Assembly: GCA_902463835.1 (NCBI GenBank)
Contig: CABQGZ010000003.1
Coordinates: 1 to 28,718, forward strand
Direction: 5' to 3'
Source of the DNA: an uncultured Lachnospiraceae bacterium
Lineage (GTDB): Bacteria; Bacillota; Clostridia; Lachnospirales; Lachnospiraceae
DNA length: 28,718 nucleotides
The notes under the pieces were generated by a model. It had not been told where the DNA came from. It made no database searches and worked only from the letters and a program-made list of their open reading frames with translations. Shown here piece by piece: positions 1 to 7,893 of this stretch. Numbering within the stretch: position 1 is the first letter of the stretch; each line of letters begins with the position of its first letter. The translations under genes and the position numbers were made by a program.

Positions 1-1523
1 TTCTAAAGCCCCTTGCCGATTGCTTTGTGGGCCCGGAAGATAACGGCCGAGGCCCGATCCATGTTGTGCGGAGCTTTGTGCCTATGGAATTTCGGTCACA
101 CTGCAAGGTAACAAGCAGTATACGCCTGGAGGGCTGCGAAAAATCAGAGGGCCAGGGCGGATGGGGGCATGTCATCCTGCATTTATACGACAACAGCGAC
201 GGCTTGCAATGCTTCTCCTCCTCGGATCCCATCGTGTCTGATTTTCAGCTTCCTGCGACGGACGGGCAAAATAACACGGTCATTCTCCCTGCCGGTGAGA
301 CCACATTGATTTTCGAGGAAAACGGCAAAAGCACCATCACAAATATCAAACTTAATGTGGACCGCTTTCGTCCAGAACTGCTGCATATGCTTCGCATGCG
401 CATCAGCTTTGACAACGCTGAGACGGTATACGCGCCCATCGGAACATTTTTTGGCTGCGAATACGGCAAATCCCCGGCGGAGCTTTCCACCGCATTGCTG
501 AGCTGGCACTTTGACGGCGGCAGCGCCGCCTTTGAAAATCGCTTTCCCATGCCATATTTTAAAAGCGTTCGTATCTCGCTGGAGAACCGTTCAGCCGAGA
601 CAATCGCCGCCGAGTACAAAGTAAAAACAAACAGCCAGCTTTGCTATTCGCCCGAGACAACCGGGATATTTTCATCCAGCACTTATCTGGAAAAAAGAGA
701 AAACATCCCCGGCCAAAATACAGTCGTCGGGGAATTATGGGGCCGGGGTCATATGGCATACGGCGTCATAACGGGAGAAGCCATTGAAAATGCCGGGTGT
801 GAAGGAGACGTGCGCGTCTTTATCGACGGGCTGTCCTCCCCCTCTCTTGAGAGCGACGGCAGCGAAAGCTGGGGAAGCTATGGCTGGGGATTTGTAGCCC
901 CGCCCCAGTCAAATCCCTTTTCCGCCTATCACGGGCTTTACGGCGTAAACAGCGATTGGTCCGAATTAAGACTTACCTTTACCGACTGCTATTCCTTTCG
1001 AAGCAGACTGCGTTTTGAGCTGGAGCACGGTGAGACGAACAACGGCGGCGGCAAAACAAGCGGCCAGCTGTTCGGATACCTGAAGAAAGAGCCCTGTGAG
1101 AGCTTCCTTGCGGAGATTACGCCGGACTGCCCTTCCTATCTCAGTGACGGAACAAAAGAGACGATTACCAACCGCTTTGAAAACGGCATCCACGAAAATT
1201 ATTTTCGCTTTACCAATTGCCACGATATGACCTTTTCCTCCTTTCCGGTGACAATCCCGCCGGAGAACAAAGGACTGGTGCTTAAGCGCGTATGTCTGCA
1301 GGATCGCGGTTTTATGTGCGCATCCGTCTCAGTGGACGGTATCCCGGTATCAGAGCGGGACTGGCTTTATCCCGACCAGAATGAATTCTATTCTCTGCTG
1401 GAAGACAGCTTCCTGATTCCCGCAAAATATACTGCGGGCAAAAGGGAAATCTACATCGAGATACATCCCATAGAGGGGTATTGGAATGAATGCCGGTATC
1501 AGATTTTTGCGATAACCAAATAA
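1..1523 (+). CDS. DUF2961 / GH172-type glycoside hydrolase, 5' end outside window
   Basis: The frame is open to the left edge (codons before the GTG at 27 read LKPLADCF), so the gene is truncated by the window and the GTG is probably not its start. Numbering from that GTG, the hallmarks of the DUF2961/GH172 fold are visible: APIGTFFG at 136-143 (family form PLGDFFG), PMPY at 174-177, a GSES motif near 278-281 where the family has GTEDY, and EHG at 333-335. GH172 members are known to act on fructofuranoside or arabinofuranoside linkages; the substrate here is unknown. Residues 1-75 contain VPMEF followed by a beta-rich stretch, resembling the end of a preceding DUF2961 module, so the full protein may carry two modules. 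The Asp of the GTED motif is replaced by Ser, followed by Trp. No secretion signal can be judged. The gene converges on the Opp/Dpp operon. Confidence 0.7.
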   Translation, partial: LKPLADCFVGPEDNGRGPIHVVRSFVPMEFRSHCKVTSSIRLEGCEKSEGQGGWGHVILHLYDNSDGLQCFSSSDPIVSDFQLPATDGQNNTVILPAGETTLIFEENGKSTITNIKLNVDRFRPELLHMLRMRISFDNAETVYAPIGTFFGCEYGKSPAELSTALLSWHFDGGSAAFENRFPMPYFKSVRISLENRSAETIAAEYKVKTNSQLCYSPETTGIFSSSTYLEKRENIPGQNTVVGELWGRGHMAYGVITGEAIENAGCEGDVRVFIDGLSSPSLESDGSESWGSYGWGFVAPPQSNPFSAYHGLYGVNSDWSELRLTFTDCYSFRSRLRFELEHGETNNGGGKTSGQLFGYLKKEPCESFLAEITPDCPSYLSDGTKETITNRFENGIHENYFRFTNCHDMTFSSFPVTIPPENKGLVLKRVCLQDRGFMCASVSVDGIPVSERDWLYPDQNEFYSLLEDSFLIPAKYTAGKREIYIEIHPIEGYWNECRYQIFAITK

Positions 1524-1563
1524 TAAGCGAAACCAGGCTTTCTTACATTTCTTACCTGGAATC

Positions 1564-1617
1564 AAAAAGGAGTTCGCCTTTCCCATCTTTGGAAATCAGC
1601 GGACTCCTCTGCTTTTT
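1564..1617. terminator. Bidirectional Rho-independent terminator
   Basis: The 10-nt arms at 1568-1577 and 1599-1608 pair with one G-T wobble. On the plus strand the stem is followed closely by a T run (1613-1617). On the minus strand it is followed directly by a T run (complement of 1564-1568). It sits between the stop codons of two convergent genes, so it probably serves both. Confidence 0.75.
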
Positions 1618-1631
1618 CAATATGAATCACT

Positions 1632-2603
1632 TTACTTATCAATACACCGGCAGGCCGCCATATGGCCATTGCCGTAATCCTTCAACACCTGCTCCTCCTT
1701 GGCGCACTCCGGCGTGGCGAAGGGACAACGGGTGTGGAACCGGCAGCCCGACGGGGGATTCACCGGAGACGGAACATCGCCGGTAAGCTTGATCCGCTCC
1801 CGCTTCACATGGACGTCAGGAATGGGGATTGCGGAAAACAGACTCTTGGTATAGGGGTGCAGCGGATTGCCAAGCACATCCTCCTTATCGCCCATCTCAA
1901 CAATCTTTCCCAGATACATAACCATGACCCGATCCGCCACATAACGGATTACCGAGATGTCATGGGATATGAAGAGATAGGAAATGCCCTGCTCCCTCTG
2001 AATCTTCTTCATCAGGTTTAAGACCTGCGCACGAACCGATACATCCAACGCCGACACCGGCTCGTCACAGATGACCACCTTGGGCTGTACCACCACCGCT
2101 CTGGCGATCACCACACGCTGCCGCTGACCTCCGGACAATTCGTGGGGATAACGGTGCAGAAGCGCTTCGGGAATTCCCACGTAAGCCAGAATCTGCGCTG
2201 CCATCTCATCCCGCTTGCTGCTTTCTCCGATCTTAAACACATCCAGTGGCTCCCGCACATAGGAAAGTATAGTGTATTTGGGGTTCAGGGAAGCGTATGG
2301 ATCCTGAAAGATCATCTGGATATCCGACCGGACAGCCCGCAGCTGAGCCGTGGTCTGATGGGTGATGTCAACTCCCTGAAAAATCAATGATCCGTCCGTA
2401 GGCTCCTGCAGGCGGATCATGGTACGTCCCAGAGAGGACTTTCCGCAGCCGGATTCACCTACCACGCCCAGGGTCTCGCCTTTTCGCAGATCAAAAGAGA
2501 GATCATCGCAGGCTTTTACCGTTTTCTGGACATTCCCGCGAAAGTCTTTTTTTGTAATATAATGTTTTTTCAGATGACGAACCTCATAAATCACTTCATC
2601 CAT
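1632..2603 (-). CDS. oppF: Oligopeptide/dipeptide ABC transporter ATP-binding protein (OppF/DppF type)
   Basis: This 323-residue ATPase is the second nucleotide-binding subunit of a peptide or nickel/glycan-fragment importer of the Opp/Dpp family. Walker A GESGCGKSS lies at 49-57, the ABC signature LSGGQRQR at 156-163 and Walker B VVICDE at 176-181. After the signature domain comes the Cys-containing C-terminal region of oligopeptide ATPases (CRFHTRCPFATPEC). It is the last gene of a six-gene minus-strand operon. Its start is 3 nt after the stop of the upstream ATPase gene and its AGAGG ribosome site lies inside that gene, so translation is probably coupled. Length and motifs are normal for the family. 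The transported substrate cannot be read from the ATPase. Confidence 0.93.
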   Translation of the reverse strand: MDEVIYEVRHLKKHYITKKDFRGNVQKTVKACDDLSFDLRKGETLGVVGESGCGKSSLGRTMIRLQEPTDGSLIFQGVDITHQTTAQLRAVRSDIQMIFQDPYASLNPKYTILSYVREPLDVFKIGESSKRDEMAAQILAYVGIPEALLHRYPHELSGGQRQRVVIARAVVVQPKVVICDEPVSALDVSVRAQVLNLMKKIQREQGISYLFISHDISVIRYVADRVMVMYLGKIVEMGDKEDVLGNPLHPYTKSLFSAIPIPDVHVKRERIKLTGDVPSPVNPPSGCRFHTRCPFATPECAKEEQVLKDYGNGHMAACRCIDK

Positions 2604-2606
2604 ACT

Positions 2607-3587
2607 CTATACCTCTTCCTTCCAACAGCATACAAAGCCTTCGCCCGCTTTCCGCGCCCTGGGCGCCTCCTGCCGGCATTTCTCCGTGGCATACGCACAT
2701 CTTGTGGCAAAACGACACCCCTTGGGCATCTCCGCCAGGGTGGGCACCGTGCCGGGAATCGTATACAGCTCGTCCGTGTCTTCATCCATACGCGGAATGG
2801 CCTTTAAAAGACCCTGGGTGTAGGGATGTCTCGGATGGTCGAAGATCTCCTCCGCCGTGTTCCATTCACAGATCTTACCGGCATACATGATCATCACGTA
2901 ATCCGCCACATTGGCTACCACTCCCATATCGTGGGTGATCAGCATGATGGCCGCATTGGTCATCTTCTTCAAATCCTCAAACAGATCCAGAATCTGGGCC
3001 TGGATGGTCACATCCAGCGCGGTGGTCGGCTCATCGGCAATCACAAGCTTCGGATCGTTCAGCAGAGCCATGGCGATGATCACTCTCTGCCGCATGCCCC
3101 CGGACAGCTGATAGGGATATTCCTTCAGCCGCTGCTCCGGCAGCGGGATCCCCACCTTGGTGAGCATCTCCAGGCAGCGGTCATGACATTCCTTCTTGGT
3201 CATCCCCTTGTTGTGGGCCTTCAGCATCTCCGTAAGCTGCTTCTCAATGGTATAGACAGGATTCAGAGAGGTCATGGGCTCCTGAAAGATCATGGAGACC
3301 GTTTTCCCCCGGTGTGCCCGGCGTTCTCCTTCGCTCATTTTCAGAAGATCCTGCCCCTCCAGAAGAATACTGCCGGAACTGACCCGCCCCGTATAGCGGG
3401 GCAGCAGTCCCATGATGGAATTGGCCGTAACCGACTTCCCGCAGCCGGATTCGCCCACGATCCCCAGTGTGGTGCCGTAGGGGATGGAAAAGCTTACGTC
3501 TTCAATGGCCGGAATGTATTGCCTCCCCACTTTGAATTCCACCTGCAGATTTTTTACCTCCAGTACACAGCCTTTTTCATCACTCAT
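2607..3587 (-). CDS. oppD: Oligopeptide/dipeptide ABC transporter ATP-binding protein (OppD/DppD type)
   Basis: This 326-residue ATPase pairs with the OppF-type subunit to energise the importer at the cytoplasmic face. Walker A GESGCGKS is at 45-52, the signature LSGGMRQR at 161-168, and Walker B LVIADE at 181-186. The oligopeptide-transporter C-terminal extension contains CRFATRC. The ATG at 3587 is preceded by AAGGAG, which overlaps the stop codon of the solute-binding-protein gene (3597-3599), another sign of a tightly packed operon. The M residue in the LSGGM signature is usual for OppD-type subunits and distinguishes it from the LSGGQ of the neighbouring OppF-type protein. Confidence 0.93.
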   Translation of the reverse strand: MSDEKGCVLEVKNLQVEFKVGRQYIPAIEDVSFSIPYGTTLGIVGESGCGKSVTANSIMGLLPRYTGRVSSGSILLEGQDLLKMSEGERRAHRGKTVSMIFQEPMTSLNPVYTIEKQLTEMLKAHNKGMTKKECHDRCLEMLTKVGIPLPEQRLKEYPYQLSGGMRQRVIIAMALLNDPKLVIADEPTTALDVTIQAQILDLFEDLKKMTNAAIMLITHDMGVVANVADYVMIMYAGKICEWNTAEEIFDHPRHPYTQGLLKAIPRMDEDTDELYTIPGTVPTLAEMPKGCRFATRCAYATEKCRQEAPRARKAGEGFVCCWKEEV

Positions 3588-3596
3588 AATATCTCC

Positions 3597-5270
3597 TTAT
3601 TTTACCTTCCAGTTCCAGGTTGCAAAATTGTAATAGCTGCTGGCAAAGCTGTCGATATTTTCTACCTTATCCGAGGTCACACCCACCGTATAGTAGGTGG
3701 CAAGTTCACACTGAGGTACATTCTCGTACTCCCATTCCTGATAAGCCTTGGTTGTTGCCTCCATATCTGTGCCGGAAGTGAATTTTCCATAGAGCTCTGT
3801 CCATGTACTGTAATTCGCTCCATAGCCGGGCTGGCTCTCCGCACGGGCGATATGAGAGTGAGAATAGCTGTCATATGCCTCCTGATATGTGATCATCTGC
3901 TTCATCGGCGTGGTGGGCGCTGTTCCAAGATTCACCACCAGAGCGTCGTAGCCGTCTTCGTTGCTGAACATAGCATAGTTGATGGTATTGATATCACCCG
4001 TAACAAGTTCTACATTGATCCCAGCCTTTTCCACATCCTCTTCCACCAGCTTCGCCAGTGCTTCCGAAGTAGTTCCGCTGTAATAGATATTCAAAACATC
4101 GCTGCTGTTCCATACGCCGTCCGCAACGGCTTCATCCACCAGCTTCTTGGCGCCTTCCACATCCTGGCCGCCAACGCCGTCCGCATAGTAAGGGAAGCTG
4201 GGCAGAATCAGGGAGTAGCTGGCAGCGCCTTTTCCAAGGTATACAGAATCAATGATCCACTTCTTATCAATGGCTCGATCCACAGCCTGACGAATCTTCG
4301 TGGGCACCTGCAGACAGTTGAACACCAGGTTCATGCCGCCTTCGATGTCCTCGCTGTAAGCAGCCACTACGGAAGAATTATCCTCATACCCCTTCATGGA
4401 AGAGGGACTCAGCGTATTCTGCAGCACGTCCACGTCACCAGCTGCGATCTTGGGAATCCAGGTCTCGCTGGAAGCATACTGGATGATCAGCTTGTCAAAG
4501 CCTTCACAGCCCAGCTGATAATCCTTGTTGGCCTTCGTCACGATATTGTTGCCGGCCTCTATAGACTCTACAATACAGGGGCCGCTGCCTACCGGCTTCT
4601 TGAAATAATCCGCTGTAGTAACAGTCTCATCTGTGTACTCCCCAAGAAGATGCTGTGGAAGTACAACCATGGTAGTGGTATTCTGGCGCAGCCACTGCTC
4701 GATGTTTGCCACCTTTGCATTGAAGGTCAGCTTCAGTTCATAATCGCTGACTGCTTCCGCACCCACCGGCTCCGTGCCGGTCTTCACACCCGTCTTTGGA
4801 TCTACACCGGCAAGAAACTTGCCGCCGCCATGCTGGGTCGTGTAGCTGGAGGTCATATAATTGATGGTCCACACCCAATCCTTTGCCGTCACGCTCTCTC
4901 CGTCGTGCCACTTGCTCTTTTCATCCAACTGGAACACAGCAGACATACCGTCCTCCGCCAGGGTCCAGGTCTTGGCCGCTCTGGGGCTTACACTTCCATC
5001 TGCCGCCACGTAGACCAGCTTGTCAAAGATCATGTCAACCGCAAGATAATGAGATGTCATCGTGTTTGTGCTGTCATACGTATTCAGAGAACCCCAATCG
5101 GAACCGATGGCCATGGTAATGGTCTTCTCTCCCTTATTTGTTTCCTGGTTTCCGTTCGGATCTTTGTTGTCGCCCTGATTCGGGGTTTTCTCACCGCCTC
5201 CACAGGCTGCAGCTGTAAACAGCATGCAGGCTGCAAGACCCATCGCAAGTATCTTTTTCATTTTCATCAT
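3597..5270 (-). CDS. ABC transporter substrate-binding lipoprotein, family 5 (Opp/Dpp type)
   Basis: This 557-residue extracellular solute-binding protein has a lipoprotein signal (MMKMKKILAMGLAACMLFTA, then AAC with Cys23 as the predicted lipidated residue) and a Gly/Asn/Asp-rich linker. The mature part has family-5 landmarks: an early motif LVYVAADGSVSPRAAKTWTL, then WHDGESVTAKDWVWTINYM. It would deliver peptides or related solutes to the permease pair. The ATG at 5270 has GGAGGAAG just upstream. It lies between the permease and ATPase genes, with 135 nt before it that hold a probable internal promoter and a stem-loop. That arrangement would let the binding protein be made in excess over the membrane subunits. 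The ligand cannot be inferred from sequence by eye. Confidence 0.92.
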   Translation of the reverse strand: MMKMKKILAMGLAACMLFTAAACGGGEKTPNQGDNKDPNGNQETNKGEKTITMAIGSDWGSLNTYDSTNTMTSHYLAVDMIFDKLVYVAADGSVSPRAAKTWTLAEDGMSAVFQLDEKSKWHDGESVTAKDWVWTINYMTSSYTTQHGGGKFLAGVDPKTGVKTGTEPVGAEAVSDYELKLTFNAKVANIEQWLRQNTTTMVVLPQHLLGEYTDETVTTADYFKKPVGSGPCIVESIEAGNNIVTKANKDYQLGCEGFDKLIIQYASSETWIPKIAAGDVDVLQNTLSPSSMKGYEDNSSVVAAYSEDIEGGMNLVFNCLQVPTKIRQAVDRAIDKKWIIDSVYLGKGAASYSLILPSFPYYADGVGGQDVEGAKKLVDEAVADGVWNSSDVLNIYYSGTTSEALAKLVEEDVEKAGINVELVTGDINTINYAMFSNEDGYDALVVNLGTAPTTPMKQMITYQEAYDSYSHSHIARAESQPGYGANYSTWTELYGKFTSGTDMEATTKAYQEWEYENVPQCELATYYTVGVTSDKVENIDSFASSYYNFATWNWKVK

Positions 5271-5293
5271 TGCTTCCTCCTTTTGCTTTCGTA

Positions 5294-5315
5294 CAATAGA
5301 ATGTTCGCTCTATTG
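5294..5315 (-). other. Stem-loop in the leader of the binding-protein gene
   Basis: A 7-bp inverted repeat (CAATAGA/TCTATTG, 8-nt loop) lies immediately upstream of the ribosome site of the family-5 binding-protein gene. No T run follows, so it is not a terminator. It could protect the mRNA 5' end after processing. Confidence 0.4.
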
Positions 5316-5369
5316 CTTTATCTATGCGCACCCCAAGGCTCATACGGCCTTCGGAACACATGCTGACTT

Positions 5370-5378
5370 ATTATAACA
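5370..5378 (-). promoter_or_regulatory. Probable internal promoter (extended -10) for the binding-protein gene
   Basis: The minus strand reads TG-T-TATAAT, a perfect extended -10 element, about 100 nt upstream of the binding-protein start codon. No good -35 hexamer lies 17 bp upstream, which is tolerated with an extended -10. Expression of the binding protein independent of the upstream permease genes is an inference from this element and the unusually wide 135-nt gap. Confidence 0.5.
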
Positions 5379-5405
5379 GTTCCGCACGCAACATTTCGCA
5401 TGCCT

Positions 5406-6242
5406 TTATTTTGTAAATTTGGGGTCTGCAGCGTCACGCACGCCCTCTCCCAACAGATTGATCGCTGCCACCGTCAAGAACAGCACAACCGTCGCCGGCA
5501 CCCATATCCAGGGCTCTGTCATCATAACGTTGGTGGACATGGCGTAATTGATGGATTTACCCCAGGAATTCTCCATGCCCAGCCCCAGAAAGGACAGGGA
5601 CGCCTCTGCGATGATAGCGCCCGACACGCGAAATGGCGTCGTCACCAGCACCGGCGTGATCACATTGGGCAGAATATCGCGAAACAGAATGGACGCGCTG
5701 CTCTTGCCCAGGATCCTGGCCGAATCCACATATTCCTTCTGAGCCACCGACATGGTATAGCCGCTGATAAGCTTCGCCACACTGGGCCACCCCAGCACGC
5801 CAATGACACATGCCGTGATCCACACGTTGCTTCCAAAGATAGCGGACAGGATCAGCATGAGAATCATGGACGGGAAAGAGATGAATATCTCCGCCGCACG
5901 CATGATAAACGCGTTTACTCTTCCGCCAAAATAGCCTGCGATAAGTCCCAGAGGCAGTCCCACTACCAGGCCGATCACCATGGACAGAAAGCCCACCAGA
6001 AGCGATGTCCGTCCGCCGTACACCAGCCGGGCATACACATCCTGGTATGCATCCGTCAAGCCCAGAAGATGCTCAGCTGAAGGACTCTTGTCCAGCACCC
6101 GATACAGGGCGTTGGGATCCAGCTTCTGAATCATGGGCACAAGAATCACAAGTATAACCTCTATCAATAGAAACGCTCCGCCGATGACAGCCTTGGGGTT
6201 ATGCATGAGCCGGTAGGACACGCCTTTTTTCTTTTCTCTCAT
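5406..6242 (-). CDS. oppC: Oligopeptide/dipeptide ABC transporter permease (OppC/DppC type)
   Basis: This 278-residue integral membrane protein has an N-terminal cytoplasmic stretch rich in Lys/Arg (MREKKKGVSYRLMHNPKAV), a first membrane segment (GGAFLLIEVILVILVPMI) and several further hydrophobic segments. The EAA-type loop that contacts the ATPases is EYVDSARILGKSSASILFRD with the downstream ILPN. This is the normal layout of OppC/DppC. The ATG at 6242 is preceded by AGGAGGTGAG. It follows the other permease gene by 13 nt and forms the heterodimeric channel with it. Confidence 0.92.
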   Translation of the reverse strand: MREKKKGVSYRLMHNPKAVIGGAFLLIEVILVILVPMIQKLDPNALYRVLDKSPSAEHLLGLTDAYQDVYARLVYGGRTSLLVGFLSMVIGLVVGLPLGLIAGYFGGRVNAFIMRAAEIFISFPSMILMLILSAIFGSNVWITACVIGVLGWPSVAKLISGYTMSVAQKEYVDSARILGKSSASILFRDILPNVITPVLVTTPFRVSGAIIAEASLSFLGLGMENSWGKSINYAMSTNVMMTEPWIWVPATVVLFLTVAAINLLGEGVRDAADPKFTK

Positions 6243-6255
6243 TCCAGCTCACCTC

Positions 6256-7215
6256 CTATCGATTCGCAGCCCGGATCGTTGGATCCAGCACTGCATAGAG
6301 CGCATCTAACAGGAGATTCGACAGCAACACGACGATGATCGTCAGAGAAACACAGCCCATAACCACTGGAATATCCTTATTAACCAAACTGGTCACCATG
6401 TAATTGCCAAGGCCAGGCCAGGAATATATCTTCTCGATCACAATGGAGCCTCCCACCAGGGTGGGCAGCGACAAGGTGATATTGGTGACAATGGGTATCG
6501 AAGCGTTGCGCAGCATATGGCGGAACACAACACTGCGGTAGGGCAGTCCCTTGGCCTTGGCCGTCTTCACATACTCCTCATTGAGTACGTCCAGCATGCT
6601 ACCCCGGGTCTGCTTGATAAACCCTCCCATATGAGTAAACGCAACAATCAGCACGGGCATGAGCAGACATTGAAAATAAGATGCTGTCGTGTTATAGCCG
6701 GACGGCAAAAGCTTCAACCGCACCGAAAAAATATAGACCGCTACAATAGAGATCAAAAATCCTGGCAGCGACGATCCCAAAAAGGTAAGTACTGTACAGA
6801 TGTTATCGGTGATTCCGTTGGGCTTTAACGCGCTGAGCACGCCAAGAAAAACGCCAAGGACAATCGCCAGAAGCAGTCCGCTCCCCATCAGAATCAGCGT
6901 CGGGCCGATCTTACCGCCGATGGAGGAGATAACCGTCACGTTTAAGTTGTTGTATGTATTTCCCCAGGTTCCTTTCGCCACATTCCCAAGCCATGAGAAA
7001 TATTGGGAAACCACGCCCTTGTTCAAACCGTATTTTGCGTAGATCATTTCAATCTGCTCGTCCGAAGGCATCGTGCCGGAACCGACTAAGGTCTGCACCT
7101 CCCGCTCCGCTGCATTGCCTCCCGGCACACAGCTCAGCAGTACATAGATACCGAACGTCAGGATAAAAAAGACAAGGAGCATGGAAAGGATCCTCTGTAT
7201 GATATATTTAACCAA
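6256..7215 (-). CDS. oppB: Oligopeptide/dipeptide ABC transporter permease (OppB/DppB type), TTG start
   Basis: This 319-residue permease begins with the family-typical VKYIIQRILSMLLVFFILTF. It has about six membrane segments and the EAA loop EYVKTAKAKGLPYRSVVFRH. It forms the membrane channel with the OppC-type protein. No ATG lies at the expected N-terminus: the codon at 7215 is TTG, preceded by a GGCGGGTGA ribosome site eight bases away, so a TTG start is likely. The neighbouring ATT at 7218 is a less likely alternative. It lies 22 nt after the ATC-hydrolase-family gene, which is the first gene of the operon. A weak start codon on the second gene may lower permease yield relative to the binding protein. 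Confidence 0.9.
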   Translation of the reverse strand: MVKYIIQRILSMLLVFFILTFGIYVLLSCVPGGNAAEREVQTLVGSGTMPSDEQIEMIYAKYGLNKGVVSQYFSWLGNVAKGTWGNTYNNLNVTVISSIGGKIGPTLILMGSGLLLAIVLGVFLGVLSALKPNGITDNICTVLTFLGSSLPGFLISIVAVYIFSVRLKLLPSGYNTTASYFQCLLMPVLIVAFTHMGGFIKQTRGSMLDVLNEEYVKTAKAKGLPYRSVVFRHMLRNASIPIVTNITLSLPTLVGGSIVIEKIYSWPGLGNYMVTSLVNKDIPVVMGCVSLTIIVVLLSNLLLDALYAVLDPTIRAANR

Positions 7216-7237
7216 AATGCATTCACCCGCCGTATGC

Positions 7238-7774
7238 TTATTCTTCGTTGTTTTCTTCTTGCTTGCCGTCCGCTTCCTGTCTGCGGCGATAGATCACCCG
7301 GCAGGTTGCATCCCCGTTCGCCAGACGCGACGGATTCTCAAAATCAAATCCCATCTCCTTCGCCATGGCATAATCGCCTTCCATGGCCAGGTCACAGAGC
7401 TTGGCGCACATCTCGTCCGACAGGCCAAGATTCATCCACCCCTGCAAATGCGGACAATAGTGCATATCCATAGCAAAGCAGTCCTTGGTGTTCTCCAGGA
7501 TCTCCATGCCGAAGGCTTCCCGTCCAAGAGGCACCGTCATCTGCTTGGCCAGCTGTGTCAAGTCGTTCTTATCTTCCATGTGAGACAAAAAGTTCTCGGC
7601 GTTCTCCTTGGCCAGCATCCTGGATGTGGTTCGGTACACATCCTCATAGGGAATCCCTCTCTTCTCAAATTCCACTGCGTTCAGCGCACTCTTTCTTCCG
7701 GACTTAATAAGGCTCTGACGATACTTTTCAGCCTCCGGACTGCTTGTTGGCCATTCGTTCTTGATCTTTGACAT
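7238..7774 (-). CDS. L-2-amino-thiazoline-4-carboxylate (ATC) hydrolase family protein
   Basis: This 178-residue soluble protein has no signal peptide. The conserved part has the pattern of the ATC hydrolase family: C99, C107-P, W113, LGL, C123, C127, D134, then a late LANGDATC with D155 and C158. Characterised family members open the thiazoline ring of ATC to N-carbamoyl-cysteine, but many gut-bacterial relatives are uncharacterised and probably act on other compounds. It is the first gene of the operon, placed before the Opp/Dpp importer, which suggests it acts on something the transporter brings in. The ATG at 7774 has AAAGGAG seven bases upstream. The C-terminal tail is highly charged (QEADGKQEENNEE). 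Family assignment is by pattern recognition and function is inferred. Confidence 0.6.
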   Translation of the reverse strand: MSKIKNEWPTSSPEAEKYRQSLIKSGRKSALNAVEFEKRGIPYEDVYRTTSRMLAKENAENFLSHMEDKNDLTQLAKQMTVPLGREAFGMEILENTKDCFAMDMHYCPHLQGWMNLGLSDEMCAKLCDLAMEGDYAMAKEMGFDFENPSRLANGDATCRVIYRRRQEADGKQEENNEE

Positions 7775-7796
7775 AATCTTTTCTCCTTTCTGACTG

Positions 7797-7836
7797 TCAG
7801 GGTACAGGCACCTGAAATCAGCTGACTGTACCCTGA
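7797..7836 (-). promoter_or_regulatory. Perfect inverted repeat in the leader of the Opp/Dpp operon
   Basis: The 11-nt arms TCAGGGTACAG (7797-7807) and CTGTACCCTGA (7826-7836) are exact complements with an 18-nt loop. The repeat begins about 22 nt after the predicted transcription start and ends about 22 nt before the first start codon. It is not followed by a T run, so it is more likely an RNA stem that affects translation or stability, or an operator, than a terminator. No known riboswitch or T-box core was recognised. Confidence 0.6.
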
Positions 7837-7864
7837 TATTGCAAAATGTATAAATATTGAATCA

Positions 7865-7893
7865 ATTATACCATTTTTTTGTATGTATGTCAA
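7865..7893 (-). promoter_or_regulatory. Sigma-A promoter of the Opp/Dpp operon
   Basis: On the minus strand the sequence reads TTGACA (7893-7888), a 17-bp AT-rich spacer, and TATAAT (7870-7865). Both hexamers match consensus. The predicted start of transcription is near 7858, giving a leader of about 84 nt before the ATG at 7774. Confidence 0.85.

Noticed and set aside
2826..5366. Long open frame of 846 codons on the plus strand
   Set aside because: It is antisense to the OppD-type ATPase and binding-protein genes, which have complete family motifs. Its translation is His/Arg-rich with no recognisable domain, as expected for a codon-bias shadow.
5318..5401. 27-codon frame on the minus strand before the binding-protein gene
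   Set aside because: It runs across the predicted internal promoter, has only a weak AAAGG site and no recognisable sequence. Probably chance.
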